The notes: a model not told the origin generated them from the sequence alone. A stretch of DNA of 64,000 nt from Parapristionchus giblindavisi (GCA_943737045.1 CALSFV010000047.1:248001-312000), one strand, 5' to 3'. Shown: positions 1-11,573, numbered from the stretch's first letter. A program made the numbers and translations.

Positions 1-581
1 AAAGTAGCTCTTGTGCCCCCACATGCCCAAATCAGCAAATGTTTTTGGGCCACTCGAACGATCCACGGTTTGGTCGAACGCTTGAGAATGAATCGTTGGT
101 AGTCAATCGATTACCCCATATTCATATATCTCTGCTCTCGGTGTCTCGCTGTCTTGTATGAACAACGTCATTTCATGTGCATGTGCCGCAAAGAATATCT
201 AACGTAGGTCATACAATTTTAAGGATTGCTTCTTCAGTAATGTGCTTATGAACATATACATTAATTTTTAAAAAAATATGGATTAATATTTATATCAATT
301 ACTGTCGATGCGAACGTGATAAGATAATGTAAGAATATGGATACGATAGAAAAAAAAATCAAAGAATGACTACAGAACATGCCTAATACTCATGTTATTC
401 ATTTTTTCACTTGTATTTCCTTTTATTTCATCATATTTTTGTTCATTAAAAATGAAGAATTGGTGTTATTTCGATACAAGATATTTCGTGCATTCTAGAT
501 CATTCACTGGATAATCAAATTTATTTATGTACAATAAGTACAGCAAAGAGCAATAATTTAATCTGAGCCATTGACTCCAGT
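1..581. other. Intergenic, 3' flank of collagen 1
   Basis: No gene or recognisable repeat is seen. The stretch is AT-rich and next to the collagen stop codon, so its right end probably holds the collagen 3' UTR. I could not fix a single poly(A) signal. Confidence 0.5.
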
Positions 582-1669
582 TTAATATCCGGGAGCGGTA
601 CGGGGAGGAGGGCAGTGGTCGCAAGATCCCTTGGCTCCGTCGTTTCCGGGAGCTCCCTTCTCTCCGGGCTCTCCAGCGTTTCCGGGTGCTCCATCCATAC
701 CAGGCTCTCCTTGAGGTCCTTGGAGTCCATCGTGACCGGGCTTTCCGGGGCGTCCGTCGGGGCCAGGAGGTCCCTGGGGTCCAGCCTCTCCGGGAGCTCC
801 GGGGGGTCCAGGGGGTGCGGGAACAGTGCGGACTTGTCCGGGCTCTCCAGCCTTTCCGGGGTGTCCGTCGTTTCCGGGGGCTCCAGGGGCTCCCTGAGGT
901 CCGGGGGTTCCAGGTGCTCCAGGTCTGCCGGGAGGTCCCTGCTCTCCGGGCTGTCCAATGGGTCCGGGGGCTCCCTTGTTTCCTTGGGGTCCAGCGGGTC
1001 CAGGAGCTCCAGCGGGGCAGTCGAAGCAGAAGTCTTCGGGACGAGGAAGAGCGTGCTGCTCGGTAGCGTCGGGTCCGGGCTGTCCAGGCTGTCCGGGTCT
1101 TCCATCATGACCGGGAACTCCGTCTTGTCCGGGAGCTCCAGCGGGTCCAGCAGCTCCAATTCCGCAAGAGCAGCATTGGGTGTTGGAACGCTTTTGACGG
1201 GGCTTCTCATTCATAACGAAGTTGGCGAGCTGAAAGTTGATCGATTAATTGTTGTACAATCCGCATTCAGTGAGGCTTGATCTCAAGAACCTCACAAGGG
1301 AAGTCTGGGGCTATGTCCCATATCGAAGTCCGGGACCGGCCAACCAGACTTCCCTTGTCAGGTGTAAAGAAGATCTTACCTTGGAGTACTCTCCCTTGAG
1401 TCCCTCAGCACGAGCACGGCAGAAGTTGATCTCGTCCTGGAGGGTGGACTGGACGTTCTGAAATGACCCTATCATTAGATTCAGTACTTAAGGGCACTTA
1501 GTTCAATAAGTGATTAAGCCCTTTAAGTCGTTAAGTATACCTGCATGTACATGCAGAGCATGGGTACGGCAATGATGGCCGTAAGAGTGGCGACGGTGGA
1601 TACAGCCACTCCGAAGAAGGCGAACTTCTTCACCGATTCGGCAAGAACCAACTTTGCCTTCTCGTCCAT
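582..1669 (-). CDS. Cuticle collagen 1 (3 exons, 284 aa)
   Basis: This is an extracellular structural protein of the nematode cuticle, assembled as a Gly-X-Y triple helix. Exons on the minus strand are 1541-1669, 1380-1457 and 582-1229, all phase 0, with acceptors TTTCAG. Residues 17-43 form the N-terminal hydrophobic anchor ([20 protein letters not shown]), followed by the conserved block [19 protein letters not shown] furin/BLI-4-type site RQKR lies at about residues 80-83. Cysteine clusters are CCSC (88-91), CFDC (137-140) and CDHC near the end; the C-terminus [13 protein letters not shown] is typical of the family. The Gly-X-Y tract has short interruptions near residues 117-140 and at VRTVPAP. 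Length and architecture match ordinary cuticle collagens, but I cannot assign an orthologue. The same anchor exon and C-terminus recur in collagen 2, indicating close paralogy. Confidence 0.95.
1289..1360. repeat. Hairpin inside collagen 1 intron 2
   Basis: Inverted arms CAAGGGAAGTCTGG and CCAGACTTCCCTTG, with a loop of about 40 nt, fill much of the 150-bp intron between exons 2 and 3. It may be a small MITE remnant or an RNA structure in the intron. Confidence 0.7.
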
Positions 1670-2751
1670 GCCTATCGATGATCACGAATTAATTACGGTA
1701 TTTGCACGCTCATGATATGACACAGTGGTTCACGAAAGGATGGGTGCAAATGGTTACGGTATAATGGATTCGAAACGGTATGTGTTAACTACTGTAGGTA
1801 CGGTGAATCATTTTTCGAGTACGGTACGCAATGTAAAGTGTTGGTATTGCAGGTAAGCGAGAATGAGTAGGGTCTGGATGGGATAAAAGCTAACGTGTGA
1901 GTATCACTGAGTGAGCATAAGGAAGAAATGAAAAGCGAGATGAGGTTATAAGAGAGAAGAGAGAAAGGAACGAGATTAAGCTGCCCTTGGGAGCTGCTCT
2001 AAATGAGGAGAATTAGTGGGTATGGAAGAGGAGGAGGAGCGTTTAGGGATATATAGCAAGAACGTGGAATGTGGGCGGAGCTACTTTTTTTTTGCTTACA
2101 GTAAGCCTGTATTAAGGACGTTCATAAAGCAATTAAAGTTGTTATGGCTGACCCAAGGGTATAGGAAGATCAAGTGACTAGATGCATGCGCAGGAACAAT
2201 AATAAGCTTTCAAATGAGGGCTTGCTATAGTACAAATGTGGTGAAATCATAGAGGATTGTTCATGGAGACAAGAATTAGAATAATGTATTTTTGACTGAG
2301 CTCTGGATGGAGCTCTTGGTGGAGCTCTGGACGCTGTTCATGAGTGGAGCTTGAGCTCGAGGAATTAGAGGAGTGAAAGAGCTAATGAATGAATGTAGGC
2401 GCCGAGGACATCCTTATATATCTCGGTATTGTTGATCTTACGGGGCGATTTCCCCCCTTTTTGTTGAAGGAGAGTGAAAGTGATGGAGAGAGGCAGAGAG
2501 ACAGAGAGACACAGTCTCAGAGAGGGTCAGAGACTCAGAGAGGGCGAGAGAGCCAGAGAGTGCACAGATAGATGGAATGGAGGAATGCTGATAGCTGGTA
2601 TGAATGGAACGATAGAAATCGAATATGAAAGGAGATGATAAAGCCTCGTTAGCACCTTTATCCTATCGATTTATATCCAAGTCAATCCCTTGTTCAACGT
2701 TTCTTTGAATATGCCTAAATTTTGATACTCTTAGCCCTTAACCCTGTTATC
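1670..2751. other. Upstream region of collagen 1
   Basis: No coding sequence is supported. The promoter of the minus-strand collagen must lie here. A run of GAGCTC-centred 12-mers occurs at about 2298-2360, and a GA-rich purine tract (GAGAGNCAGAGA-like) at about 2470-2570. Confidence 0.5.
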
Positions 2752-3047
2752 CTTAAAGGCACAAACCAAGCTAATTTTACTCATCCTCTGGTATTTTGAA
2801 ACTTAAAGTCTACTTAAACTCCGCACTTTAAGTAGACTTTAAGTAAACTTAAAGTAAAACGCAAGTCTACTTAAAGTGGTGTGGTATACTGTAAGGCATT
2901 TCGTCAAATGTTCTTTCACTTTAAGTTTACTTAAAGTCTAGTTAAAGTCTGTGACGTAATTTAAGTAGACTTTAAGTTTCAAAATACCAGAGTCGGATTA
3001 GCAATACTCTCTCGTAGGAAAGAGTGTTGCCAGAGAGGACGGTTTCA
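2752..3047. repeat. MITE family R2, split by an R1 MITE
   Basis: The ends resemble the R2 consensus: AAAGGCACA with CTAATTTTACTC at the left, and ACTCTCTCG with TGTTGCCAGAGAGG at the right. The middle is replaced by the R1 element at 2786-2992. R2 recurs at least nine more times in the window as a palindrome of about 115 bp. Confidence 0.6.
2786..2992. mobile_element. Palindromic MITE, family R1 copy A
   Basis: Starts CTCTGGTATTTTGAAAC and ends GTTTCAAAATACCAGAG, so the termini are perfect inverted repeats. The interior has AAGTNNACTTA-type repeats and the conserved core GCATTTCGTCAAATGTTCTTTCAC. No ORF. Other copies are at 4044, 6585, 12408, 59302 and 61707. Confidence 0.85.
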
Positions 3048-3156
3048 ACTTACTCATGCTTTTCAATTTCGAAATATTGGCTAGTATTTCTTCCTCTTCG
3101 GCACATCAGAATTGATATTGTCATAATGCTTGCGAATAAGAAGTTCCAACAAATTA

Positions 3157-3257
3157 AAGGCACACCCCAAACTAATTTAACTGTACTCAAAGGCGACACT
3201 TTCTCGCTTTCATTGTTTACGAGAGAGTGTGATCAGAGCGGAGAGTCAAATTAGCTC
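3157..3257. repeat. MITE family R2 copy
   Basis: Palindromic copy: AAAGGCACACCCCAAACTAA at the left and GAGCGGAGAGTCAAATTAGC at the right. It directly precedes the (CTTT)n tail of a LINE fragment. Confidence 0.7.
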
Positions 3258-3350
3258 GTTCTTTCTTTCTTTCTTTCTTTATTCCATCATAATATACGAA
3301 ACAGGGAAATAGTGACATAAAAGGGATTGATGGATGTCCGTCGCTAATGT
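3258..3350 (-). mobile_element. LINE 3' end, 5'-truncated
   Basis: (TTTC)n followed by TATTCCATCAT and then TGATGGATGTCCGTCGC. This matches the 3' end of the larger minus-strand LINE at 39.16-39.27 kb in the same orientation. Only the last 90 or so bases are present, as expected of a severely 5'-truncated retroposition. Confidence 0.6.
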
Positions 3351-3485
3351 AGCGATATTAGTCTATATTAGATATTAGTTCTAAGTCTTTAAATCGTATT
3401 AGGTTTCACGTTCATGTCATATCGGAGTCTACTGAAAGTGGATCGTTGCATTTGACCCAAATATGACTAAAAATAGTTGATTTAC

Positions 3486-3556
3486 ACCAGGCAGGAATCG
3501 AACCTCTGAAGTTCGCTACGCAAAAGTTCGAGGCCACTAAGCCATATTTCTGTTCT
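3486..3556 (-). pseudogene. tRNA-like sequence (degenerate)
   Basis: The minus strand carries GGCTTAGTGG (A-box-like) and GAGGTTCGATTCC (B-box). The acceptor stem does not pair properly, so it is a tRNA pseudogene or the head of a tRNA-derived SINE rather than a functional tRNA. Confidence 0.45.
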
Positions 3557-3800
3557 CGTGAAAAGTGATGATAGCTCTAGTCAGACGCTCATTATGAGCA
3601 GCCGAGCCTCGTTGAAGCCCAATCATATCGTATCTCAAATTCTAGATGTTCTAGACAATGTGTTGGTGCCTATCGAACACTCAGTTTGCGATAGTCTTCT
3701 TCTCCGAAGGAGTGCTCTTAATTAACAGCATTGAGCCTCAAAGCTTCTCATTAGGTAAGGCAGTACTAGAATGCAAGATTGAAAGTCGGAGCAAAATCAG

Positions 3801-3911
3801 CTAAAGGCACACTCCGAGCTCAGTTGAAACTCTCCGCTCTGACAATGCTCTCTCGCTTTCTTTGTCTACGAGGTAGTGCTGCCAAAGCGGTGAGTAAAAT
3901 TAGCTCGAGAG
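3801..3911. repeat. MITE family R2 copy
   Basis: Left end AAAGGCACACTCCGAGCTCA with CTCCGCTCTGACAATGCTCT; the right side GCTGCCAAAGCGGTGAG is its imperfect inverted partner. Confidence 0.7.
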
Positions 3912-4043
3912 AAAGTGAAAGGTGGATCGATTGTTTAATCGATTTCGAGTTGCTGCGTTTGCGAAACATGATATAATCTCTGACATTGACTCTATAACTT
4001 TGATAAGTCATTCTGTATCACATGCCTTATCAATTTTACCATT

Positions 4044-4232
4044 TCAGGTATTGCCAAACTAATTCTACTTAAATTACGTCAATGACTAGAAGTTTACAAC
4101 AAGTGAAAGAAAATTTGCCGAAATGCATTACAACATTTAGACAACTTGCAGTAAACTTACGTCTAACTGGAAGTATACTCGCATGTATACTTCAAGTGGG
4201 GATGATAAGTAAACTACTAGTTTTGAAATATC
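4044..4232. mobile_element. MITE family R1 copy C (diverged)
   Basis: Shares the R1 layout: GGTATTGCCAAACTA at one end, CTAGTTTTGAAATATCC at the other, and the internal TTTGCCGAAATGCATTAC core in reverse orientation. It is more diverged than copies A, D and F. Confidence 0.65.
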
Positions 4233-5547
4233 CGAGGTGCTCTATCACTTACAGAGGATAGAGAGATAGTGTGCGAGTTGAAGAGACTCGTTCCGCTTGT
4301 TTTCACTTTTACATAATAGCTGTTCTCAGATCAAAAGACAAAAGCTGTGCATGTCTGCCTCATCACCGACCTCGAACTATCACCCATTTCAATCATTATC
4401 TGTCTCTGTCTGCTCAGGGTTTCTCTCACCACTGCCTTTTGTCCCTCATGCCACTCCCCTCAACCATATTCCTGACGCTATCAAGGATAATGATAGGGGG
4501 AGAGAGGTAGAGGTAGAGGCAGAGGTAGAGGGAGTGAATATAGGCACATTCGTCGTAAATCTATTCGATAGCGGAGAGAGAGAGAGAGTATCTTGGAAAT
4601 GAACTGGCTTGATTTATCCACCTATCCCTTATCTCCACTGTTTAGGAACATCAATCTATAATCTCCTTGATCGTTACAGTTATTCAAAACTGTCAAAGGG
4701 GAGATCATTCCCTACCAATTTTCTCTCTACGCCATTCTTTCGCTGTGTCTTACCGACGAATGGCTGGTCTTCTCTTCATTTTGAAAGCGAGAACGACCGC
4801 TGAACCTAGAAACTCTCTCAAAAGTAATGCCCTCTCGCTTGTCTGTCTGTCTTTCAAAGAAGCTTGCTACTGAAAATTCTGGGTACAGTTTCTAAAATGT
4901 TGATAAATCATGAAATTGAATGAACGTCTGACGAATTGTCGATTTTCCGGCTCTGGAACTTCATACTAGAAACTGTGGAAACTACTTTTGGGCATCTCTC
5001 ACCTATTTTATTGGTCGATATCTGAATCTCTGCGTAAGTTTGGTGCTTCCCCTGTTAGAAACGAGGTACCGATACCACCGATGAAGAGGTTACTCTATTG
5101 TATGATATGATTATGAATAAAAGAATAAATGAAATTGTACAAGCATAGGATTGCATGCTCAATAAGCATAAGTTTTAAGATGTGCACTTTTTAAATAATA
5201 ATAATTGTGCTTCATGGTGTTTCGGCCGCTACGTCTAATGTTTTCAGTCACCTGATCATTCGAGGGTGTGATAATCCACAGGGTCATATTCAGTGAAAGA
5301 CAAATGAAGGTTGTTCCTATACACTCTTATCGCTTGTGTGGATCTTTCGATATTTCTTCCCCCGAATAGGGAATGAAAACGGGGGATTGGCAGAGCAGAG
5401 CAAGAAGTCTCATTGTTTGATTGTTGAAGATGAACAAAAGCAGATAAGAACGAGGGAATAAACGAATTAGAGAGATGAACAAAAAGGATTGCAGATCCAT
5501 CATGAAAAAAAAATAAAAATCGAATAATCTATGTCAGCAATATGTTT
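4233..5547. other. Intergenic, no gene seen
   Basis: Short open frames here lack codon structure, splice context or recognisable motifs. A GA-rich patch (GAGGTAGAGGCAGAGG) lies at about 4500-4535. Nothing else is supportable. Confidence 0.4.
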
Positions 5548-5640
5548 TAAGGGCTCACACGAACTAATTTTACTCTCTGGCAACGCTGGAGATAGAAAGT
5601 GAGAGAGAATTGCCAGTGCGGAGAGCGGTGTAATAAACAC
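5548..5640. repeat. Degenerate R2 MITE
   Basis: GAACTAATTTTACTCTCTGGCAACGC and GAATTGCCAGTGCGGAGAG-type arms form an imperfect palindrome similar to family R2. Confidence 0.5.
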
Positions 5641-5841
5641 CCAAATTTATCATACATCCAAAAGATGTGAGAGCATGCGAAATGACAACGTTCATTATTG
5701 TAGAATTGGAATCCACCTTTGTATTGACCGTATAAAACACACTTGTTTATTTGTTACGAGAGTGGTCAACCACAGCCACAATGTGTTTAGAGTGGCAACA
5801 CAAGCGAGATATTTTTTTTGATACATGTTGGCAAATGATTG

Positions 5842-5912
5842 GCACAAGGAGGGAGTCGAACCCACGACCTCTGCCTATCCGGGGCATTGCTCTACCATTA
5901 AGCTACCTGTGC
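5842..5912 (-). pseudogene. tRNA-like sequence, nearly complete cloverleaf
   Basis: Read on the minus strand, a 7-bp acceptor stem GCACAGG/CTTGTGC pairs throughout (one G-T), the D arm GCTT/GAGC pairs, and the T arm has GTGGGTTCGACTCCC. The anticodon loop reads CCGGATA, so position 33 is C rather than the near-universal U and the anticodon would be GGA. The A27-G43 pair is also lost. This points to a pseudogene or a SINE-derived tRNA head. Confidence 0.5.
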
Positions 5913-6584
5913 GCTATGACTAGGGTATCGCTCAGAATCAATTCAATCACAAGCGAGATAGTACGTAGATCAGTGTTGAAGGAAAGGATGAAAAAGTGGG
6001 AGGGGCTCGATGGAATATTTCTCTGTTTAGCAGCTACTAGCAAGGAAAGTATATATTTATTTATTTTATCTACATACACACGTATGAAAATGAATATGAA
6101 CAAAAATAAATAGGTGATACTAATGACTTCGCTGTCTAGAAGAAAGAAATAATCTAGAAGAAAGAAATTTTAAAAAAATTATACAACAATATTTGATATT
6201 TCATCTTTAATTTTACAGATTCGATGTACGATGGTAGGTAATCTAGATTGACTGCTAAAATTGCATAATGTGAAAAAAAATTCCTTTTCATGAATAAACA
6301 AATGATGATTATCCGCAAACAAATGCATCTTACTTGATCTTTTCACACTTCGTCTCGGCCATTCACAAGGAACTCCACACCTACATCTTATATGTAGGTT
6401 ATCCTCTAGTCGATTCTCGATAATATTGGCTCACTCGCACACTCTTCTCCTTCTCTTCTACATGATCGTAAATTATAATAAAGTGATTGGTTCTGATGAA
6501 TACAACACATATCAAGCGGCGGCTTAAACCTGGTCTAGTTTTTGAATATGTTTTTGTTTATTAGAGATGTTGAATTTCTATTAT

Positions 6585-6772
6585 CTCTGGTATTCTAAAA
6601 CTTGTAGTTTACTTATATTTCCCACTAGCCGAAGAGTTGCAAGTCTACGGCTAGTTAAACGTAAGTTTACTAGAAGTAGTGTATAATACGGTAATGTATT
6701 TCGTCAAATGTTCTTTCACTAGTAGTAAACTAACAGTAAACTGCTAGTATGTGACGTAACGTAAGTTAAGTA
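6585..6772. mobile_element. MITE family R1 copy B, interrupted by Tc1-like element
   Basis: Begins CTCTGGTATTCTAAAAC and runs through the R1 core up to the TA target site at 6771-6772. The expected terminal sequence resumes on the other side of the Tc1-like element as CTAGTACCAGA (8363-8373), shortened. This shows that the Tc1-like element landed inside the MITE. Confidence 0.8.
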
Positions 6773-8360
6773 CAGTGAGGGACATAATGATATGACACCC
6801 CTAAAATTTTGGGATTCTTGCCGAATGGTGAATGGGAATCAGAAGAGGTATATACCATTTGCTTCCACTCCTCGGATAACTAAGGTAGCCCACGTATAAG
6901 GGAATTCAATTTCCCAGTCAACGAGAAAACAATGATTTTCCGAAAATTTACCGGGACATAATGATATGACACCCTGATTTTTTTCGTGATTTATTATTTT
7001 TTTCAAACTTCTGCATAGCAGCAACGGATCAACAACAGGTTACTAATCAATGTTATGGCCCTTCCTCGAGATTGAACCGAAGATCCGATTGGGCATGCTA
7101 CCATAGAGGGCAGAAATCACTTCAGACTCGATGCCGTCCCACTCATTTTTGTTGGAAGCCTTCAACTCAGCAACGGATGCATACTGTTTGGTGTTCTTGT
7201 ACACACGACTAACCAGGATGCCCCATATGTTCTACATGTGATTTGCATCGGGGGAGCGTGCAGGGCATGGAAGAACCAGGATGTTCTTTAATGTGAACTA
7301 TGGTTTTGAGGGGTTATGGCAAGGATGGAAGCGCTGTCTTTCTGGGAGATCAGGTGGCAGGCACTCTTCATCCTCATGAACGGAAAGAGGGTAGTCTGGA
7401 GCATCGTTTGATACTCCGTATAGTCCATCCTGGTGAAGCGGAAGGAGATGGGCAGCTTTCCGAATTTTAAGAACGCATCCCAGAACATGAATAAAGTTTC
7501 TACTGTTGATATAGCGCGGTTCTTTGATGAAATTATGTCAAAAGCAGTTATAGCTGTCCGGACTATCGGGGTTGAATTTATTCTCATCGTTGAACACAAT
7601 CACAAACCGATCATTTGAATATTTATTTTGAAAAATGTCATGTACAATTCAGGAGCGCGTTCTTAAAATTCGGAAAGCTGCCCATCTCCTTCCGCTTCAT
7701 CAGGATGGACTATACGGAGTATCAAACGATGCTCCAGACTACCCTCTTTCCGTTCATGAGGATGAAGAGTGCCTGCCACCTGATCTCCCAGAAAGACAGC
7801 GCTTCCATCCTTGCCATAACCCCTCAAATCCATAGTTCACATTAAAGAACATCCTGGTTCTTCCATGCCCTGCACGCTCCCCCGATGCAAATCACATGTA
7901 GAACATATGGGGCATCCTGGTTAGTCGTTTGTACAAGAACACCAAACAGTATGCATCCGTTGCTGAGTTGAAGGCTTCCAACAAAAATGAGTGGGACGGC
8001 ATCGAGTCTGAAGTGATTTCTGCCCTCTATGGTAGCATGCCCAATCGGATCTTCGGTTCAATCTCGAGGAAGGGCCATAACATTGATTAGTAACCTGTTG
8101 TTGATCCGTTGCTGCTATGCAGAAGTTTGAAAAAAATAATAAATCACGAAAAAAATCAGGGTGTCATATCATTATGTCCCGGTAAATTTTCGGAAAATCA
8201 TTGTTTTCTCGTTGACTGGGAAATTGAATTCCATTATACGTGGGCTACCTTAGTTATCCGAGGAGTGGAAGCAAATGGTATATACCTCTTCTGATTCCCA
8301 TTCACCATTCGGCAAGAATCCCAAAATTTTAGGGGTGTCATATCATTATGTCCCTCACTG
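6773..8360. mobile_element. Tc1/mariner-type fold-back element
   Basis: The ends are exact inverted repeats, beginning CAGTGAGGGACATAATGATA and flanked by TA on both sides. Two arms of about 700 bp (6773-7477 and 7656-8360) are near-perfect inverted copies around a 178-bp unique spacer. Each arm encodes the same fragments of a Tc1-family DDE transposase: FGKLPISFRFTRMDYTEYQ (central domain) and, in another frame, PARSPDAN, WGILVSRVYKNTKQYAS and SMPNRIFGSISRKGHN (C-terminal third). The DNA-binding N-terminus and part of the catalytic core are missing and frames are broken, so it is non-autonomous. Confidence 0.9.
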
Positions 8361-8492
8361 TACTAGTACCAGACTACATCGAATCATCGCTGTAGTTGTC
8401 ACGCATGATTATGGAGATATTGAAACGCGATTGCGCCTGGTTGGTTTGTTGATAGTAATTTTCTATACATTCTGAAAAAGCGGCAAAATGCT

Positions 8493-8566
8493 AGCCTCGT
8501 AGGGGGCTCGAACCCCTGACATTCAGATTAAAAGTCTGACGCTCTACCAACTGAGCTAACGAGGCT
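8493..8566 (-). tRNA. tRNA-Lys (anticodon TTT)
   Basis: A 74-nt cloverleaf: acceptor stem AGCCTCG/CGAGGCT, D arm with AGCTCAGTTGGTAGAGC, anticodon loop CTTTTAA (anticodon TTT, plus-strand 8530-8532), and T arm GGGGTTCGAGCCCC. All stems pair and the A and B boxes are canonical, so it looks functional. CCA is not encoded, as expected for a nuclear gene. Confidence 0.92.
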
Positions 8567-8847
8567 CTTGAGGGATTTTCAGAAGTAGCATTGAAAAAGG
8601 CGGTTGGCGCATAGGAAATGTGCTGCACAATTCCGTTAAATTCCGTTAAGTCATTTTCTCGCAGAAGAGAGAGGAATATGTAGATCGACGTCCATATTCT
8701 GGGAAGTAAGAAGAATTTTTGTGCCATGCACATCAGAGCGAGTGAGCTCTTGTTAATAAATATGATTAATGGATTCCGTAGTTTAACCTACTGTGGTGAG
8801 TTCGGCTGTTGCAGCTAAGGTGTAGCTATAGTTTGGATTATGTGATG

Positions 8848-9062
8848 TTAAATTCTTGGAAAAGTAGATGGAAAAGTTAAAAGTAGTGTTTATTTTGTGA
8901 TTGTAAGGGTAGTTGGAAAAATATATCTTCGTAATTGACAAACTTTTACAATAAAAAAACCCTTTAAGCGAGTGTTAGATTGCTACTTTTCCACCAACTA
9001 CTTTACAATCACAAAATTAACACTACTTTTCACTTTTCCATCTACTTTTCCAAGATTTTAAC
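8848..9062. mobile_element. Palindromic MITE, about 210 bp
   Basis: Arms GTTAAATTCTTGGAAAAGTA and TACTTTTCCAAGATTTTAAC, with an internal pair AAAAGTAGTGTT/AACACTACTTTT. No ORF. It is a separate family from R1 and R2. Confidence 0.75.
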
Positions 9063-11118
9063 ACCGCATAACTGTTGCTGGATTATTGTAATTAGGAACT
9101 GTAGTTGGGTTAGTGTAGTATCGAACGATCACGGCGATCTGATAGAGCAATAAGGAAACGTCGCTCATCTTGTGACACATGAACGACAACTTTTCTGATG
9201 ATGGTGCTTTGGCCATAGCTAGATATTCAACAGATCTAGGGAATTTTAGCACCGAGTTTTGAAATTTAGCAGATTTCCCGAGATATGCGAAAAGGAAATT
9301 TCGCTAATAAGCCGATCAGATCGCTGTGCCGATGTTCATCGGACAACTCCGGTTCATTCCCATACAAACTCTACCCCATTAAATATGAAATATTGACTCG
9401 TGTCTAGATCAGGAGGAGTTTGATGTCGATCTCAAGGTCGAAGGTACGGTGGATATTCATTATTGATTGATCAATTAAAAAAACCGAAGAAGTGCCGAGA
9501 ATTCTGTGTGAAGCGGGGACCTATCAAGCTTTGCTTGTAAGCGTTGTTTTCATAAATCATCACTAAAACATTGAACTATGAATTACTCAGGACACTTATT
9601 TTGTTGCGATGTATTTCTCTCGAACTCTTCCCCAGAAAAAAACTCGTGTATCTACTGATGTGAAAATGTTTTCTCATCGCAGCCCTTATTTAATTTTCCG
9701 CTTTTCTAATGTCCACACCAGTGCTATCAAACCCATCAGGTAATTTGTACTGCGCGCACGTTACGGTAATCAATATGAATCAATAAATGATTGAAGAGAC
9801 GCAACCAAACATAGCAAATTTTTATACAGCCATATCGTTTCAATTGTAATTACAGACATATTGTTTTAGCAACAAATCATTTCAAAATATTGAAATTCAT
9901 AGTTGCGCTCAAAAGCATCAAAAAGAAAAGAAGAGATCAGTCCCTTATTTCTCGTTTCGTTCCATTTCTTTTCGTATCTTCTGAACATGAACATTATTGT
10001 GATTTGACGGATGACGAGAATGCTGGTACCGCGACACTTGCCGGTTTTTGACGAATATGCAGCAGTCCAAGGACGTATTCTCTATAAAATGAGGTAGAGA
10101 AGATGAGAAGTAGAAAGTGAACGATGGAATGGGACAGTTGAACACCGAGAACGATCCAGCTGACTTCTGAAATTCTGATTTTGTGCTATTTTTAAAATAA
10201 CAAAAATAGCAATCATAATAATAATTTAATGTAGTAACATTTCTGCGTATGTTTGGGTACTTGGTCGCATGCGAACTATTTGCATACCTTGTCCGTTCAT
10301 TATCTAATGATACAATTTTTGTTCGTATCTTTGGCACAAATTATACACGAAATATTATTCTCGCAATCAGAATAGTCATTTAAATTAACAATATTATAAT
10401 AATAGATGTAAGTATAGGTTTGCATGCACGTAAATGATAATTATTTAAAAGAAATATGTAGGTTAGTTATATTGTGCCTTATGGTGTTTCATGCCAATAC
10501 TCGCCAGGCTTTATATCTTGAAGGAAGATGAATAATTCGTAGATTCCAACAGGACCAACGGTTAGGGATGCTGACAACGATATCTTCAAGCAATGGTCAG
10601 ACGTGTGACTCAGTATCGACTTGCTGTTCCAATTTTTGCCAATTTTTGAATGAAAATTCTTTAGTTGTTCTCAAGATGACTTTTTTCGAGAGTTTGCGAA
10701 AACAGTAATTATTAGTGTTACGACAACAAATGTTTTTTGTCTACGAATTTTCATAAGACAGGAAGTTTGAAATGTTAAAAAAAAACATTTTAGAAACCGC
10801 CTTTTGGACTAAAAACGTGTTGGAACCAGGCCTGAGAATTTTTGTTCGCTATTTCTATTTTTTTTGGGGTATTTGAAAAAAATAAGACATTCCAAAACGG
10901 AACGTTAAAAACGTCCCTGTTTCCTTCACTAATCTACATGTGCTATTGTTCTTTTTCTGATGGTATACAAAAATACCTGTAATACAAAATAATTTTAAAA
11001 AATTTTAAAAAAAAAGATAAAAATATAAATATAAAATATAATAAATTACCTGAAGTATGAGAGATCTTATCAATTGCCGCTGTAAATTTTTCGTTGTCAC
11101 ACTCATCACGGACGCCTT
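9063..11118. other. Intergenic, no gene seen
   Basis: AT-rich. One 130-codon open frame on the minus strand (9945-10337) has no motif, signal peptide or coding bias that I can see. No repeats are evident by eye. Confidence 0.4.
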
Positions 11119-11238
11119 TAAAACGATACCCAAACTAATTTGAACCTCTCTGCTCTGGCCACACTCTCTCGCTTTCTTTGTCTGCGAGAGAGTATTGCCA
11201 ATGCATAGAGTAAAATTAGCTCGGGGTGTGCCTTTAAT
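11119..11238. repeat. MITE family R2 copy
   Basis: A good palindromic copy ending ATTAGCTCGGGGTGTGCCTTTAA, with arms CTCTCTGCTCTGGCCACAC and TATTGCCAATGCATAGAG around an ACTCTCTCGCTTTC centre. Confidence 0.75.
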
Positions 11239-11252
11239 TACATTTTATTATA

Positions 11253-11573
11253 GTCTGCCCCAAAGTAGCGAAAAGAAAATGCTAAGGTAGCACTCTCCTC
11301 GTTTTACGCACTCTCTCTCTCTCTCTCGCTTCATTTTCCCTTCTTTTCGCTACTCTTTGGGATTAAAAAGGGAGAAAATTTTAGAGGAGTGTATTTGTAT
11401 TGGAGAAATAAAGTTTTTTTTTAATTTATAAGAGAATAAAAACTCTCTCTCTCTCTCTCGCTTCATTTTCCCTTCTTTTCGCTACTCTTTGGGATTAAAA
11501 AGGGAGAAAATTTTAGAGGAGTGTATTTGTATTGGAGAAATAAAGTTTTTTTTTAATTTATAAGAGAATAAAA
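11253..11573 (+). repeat. Hairpin element plus a 132-bp tandem duplication
   Basis: GCCCCAAAGTAGCGAAAAG (11253) pairs with CTTTTCGCTACTCTTTGGG (11340s), a MITE-like hairpin. The segment starting at the (CT)n tract at about 11311 and ending AAGAGAATAAAA at about 11440 is repeated at once, with period 132 bp and apparently no substitutions (11443-11573). Confidence 0.8.

Noticed and set aside
615..1280. Long plus-strand Ser/Gly-rich open frame over collagen 1
   Set aside because: It is the antisense shadow of the repetitive Gly-X-Y coding sequence; the minus-strand frame has the membrane anchor, furin site, Cys clusters and splice sites.
9945..10337. 130-codon minus-strand frame
   Set aside because: No signal peptide, domain, repeat motif or splice context; composition is like the surrounding AT-rich DNA.
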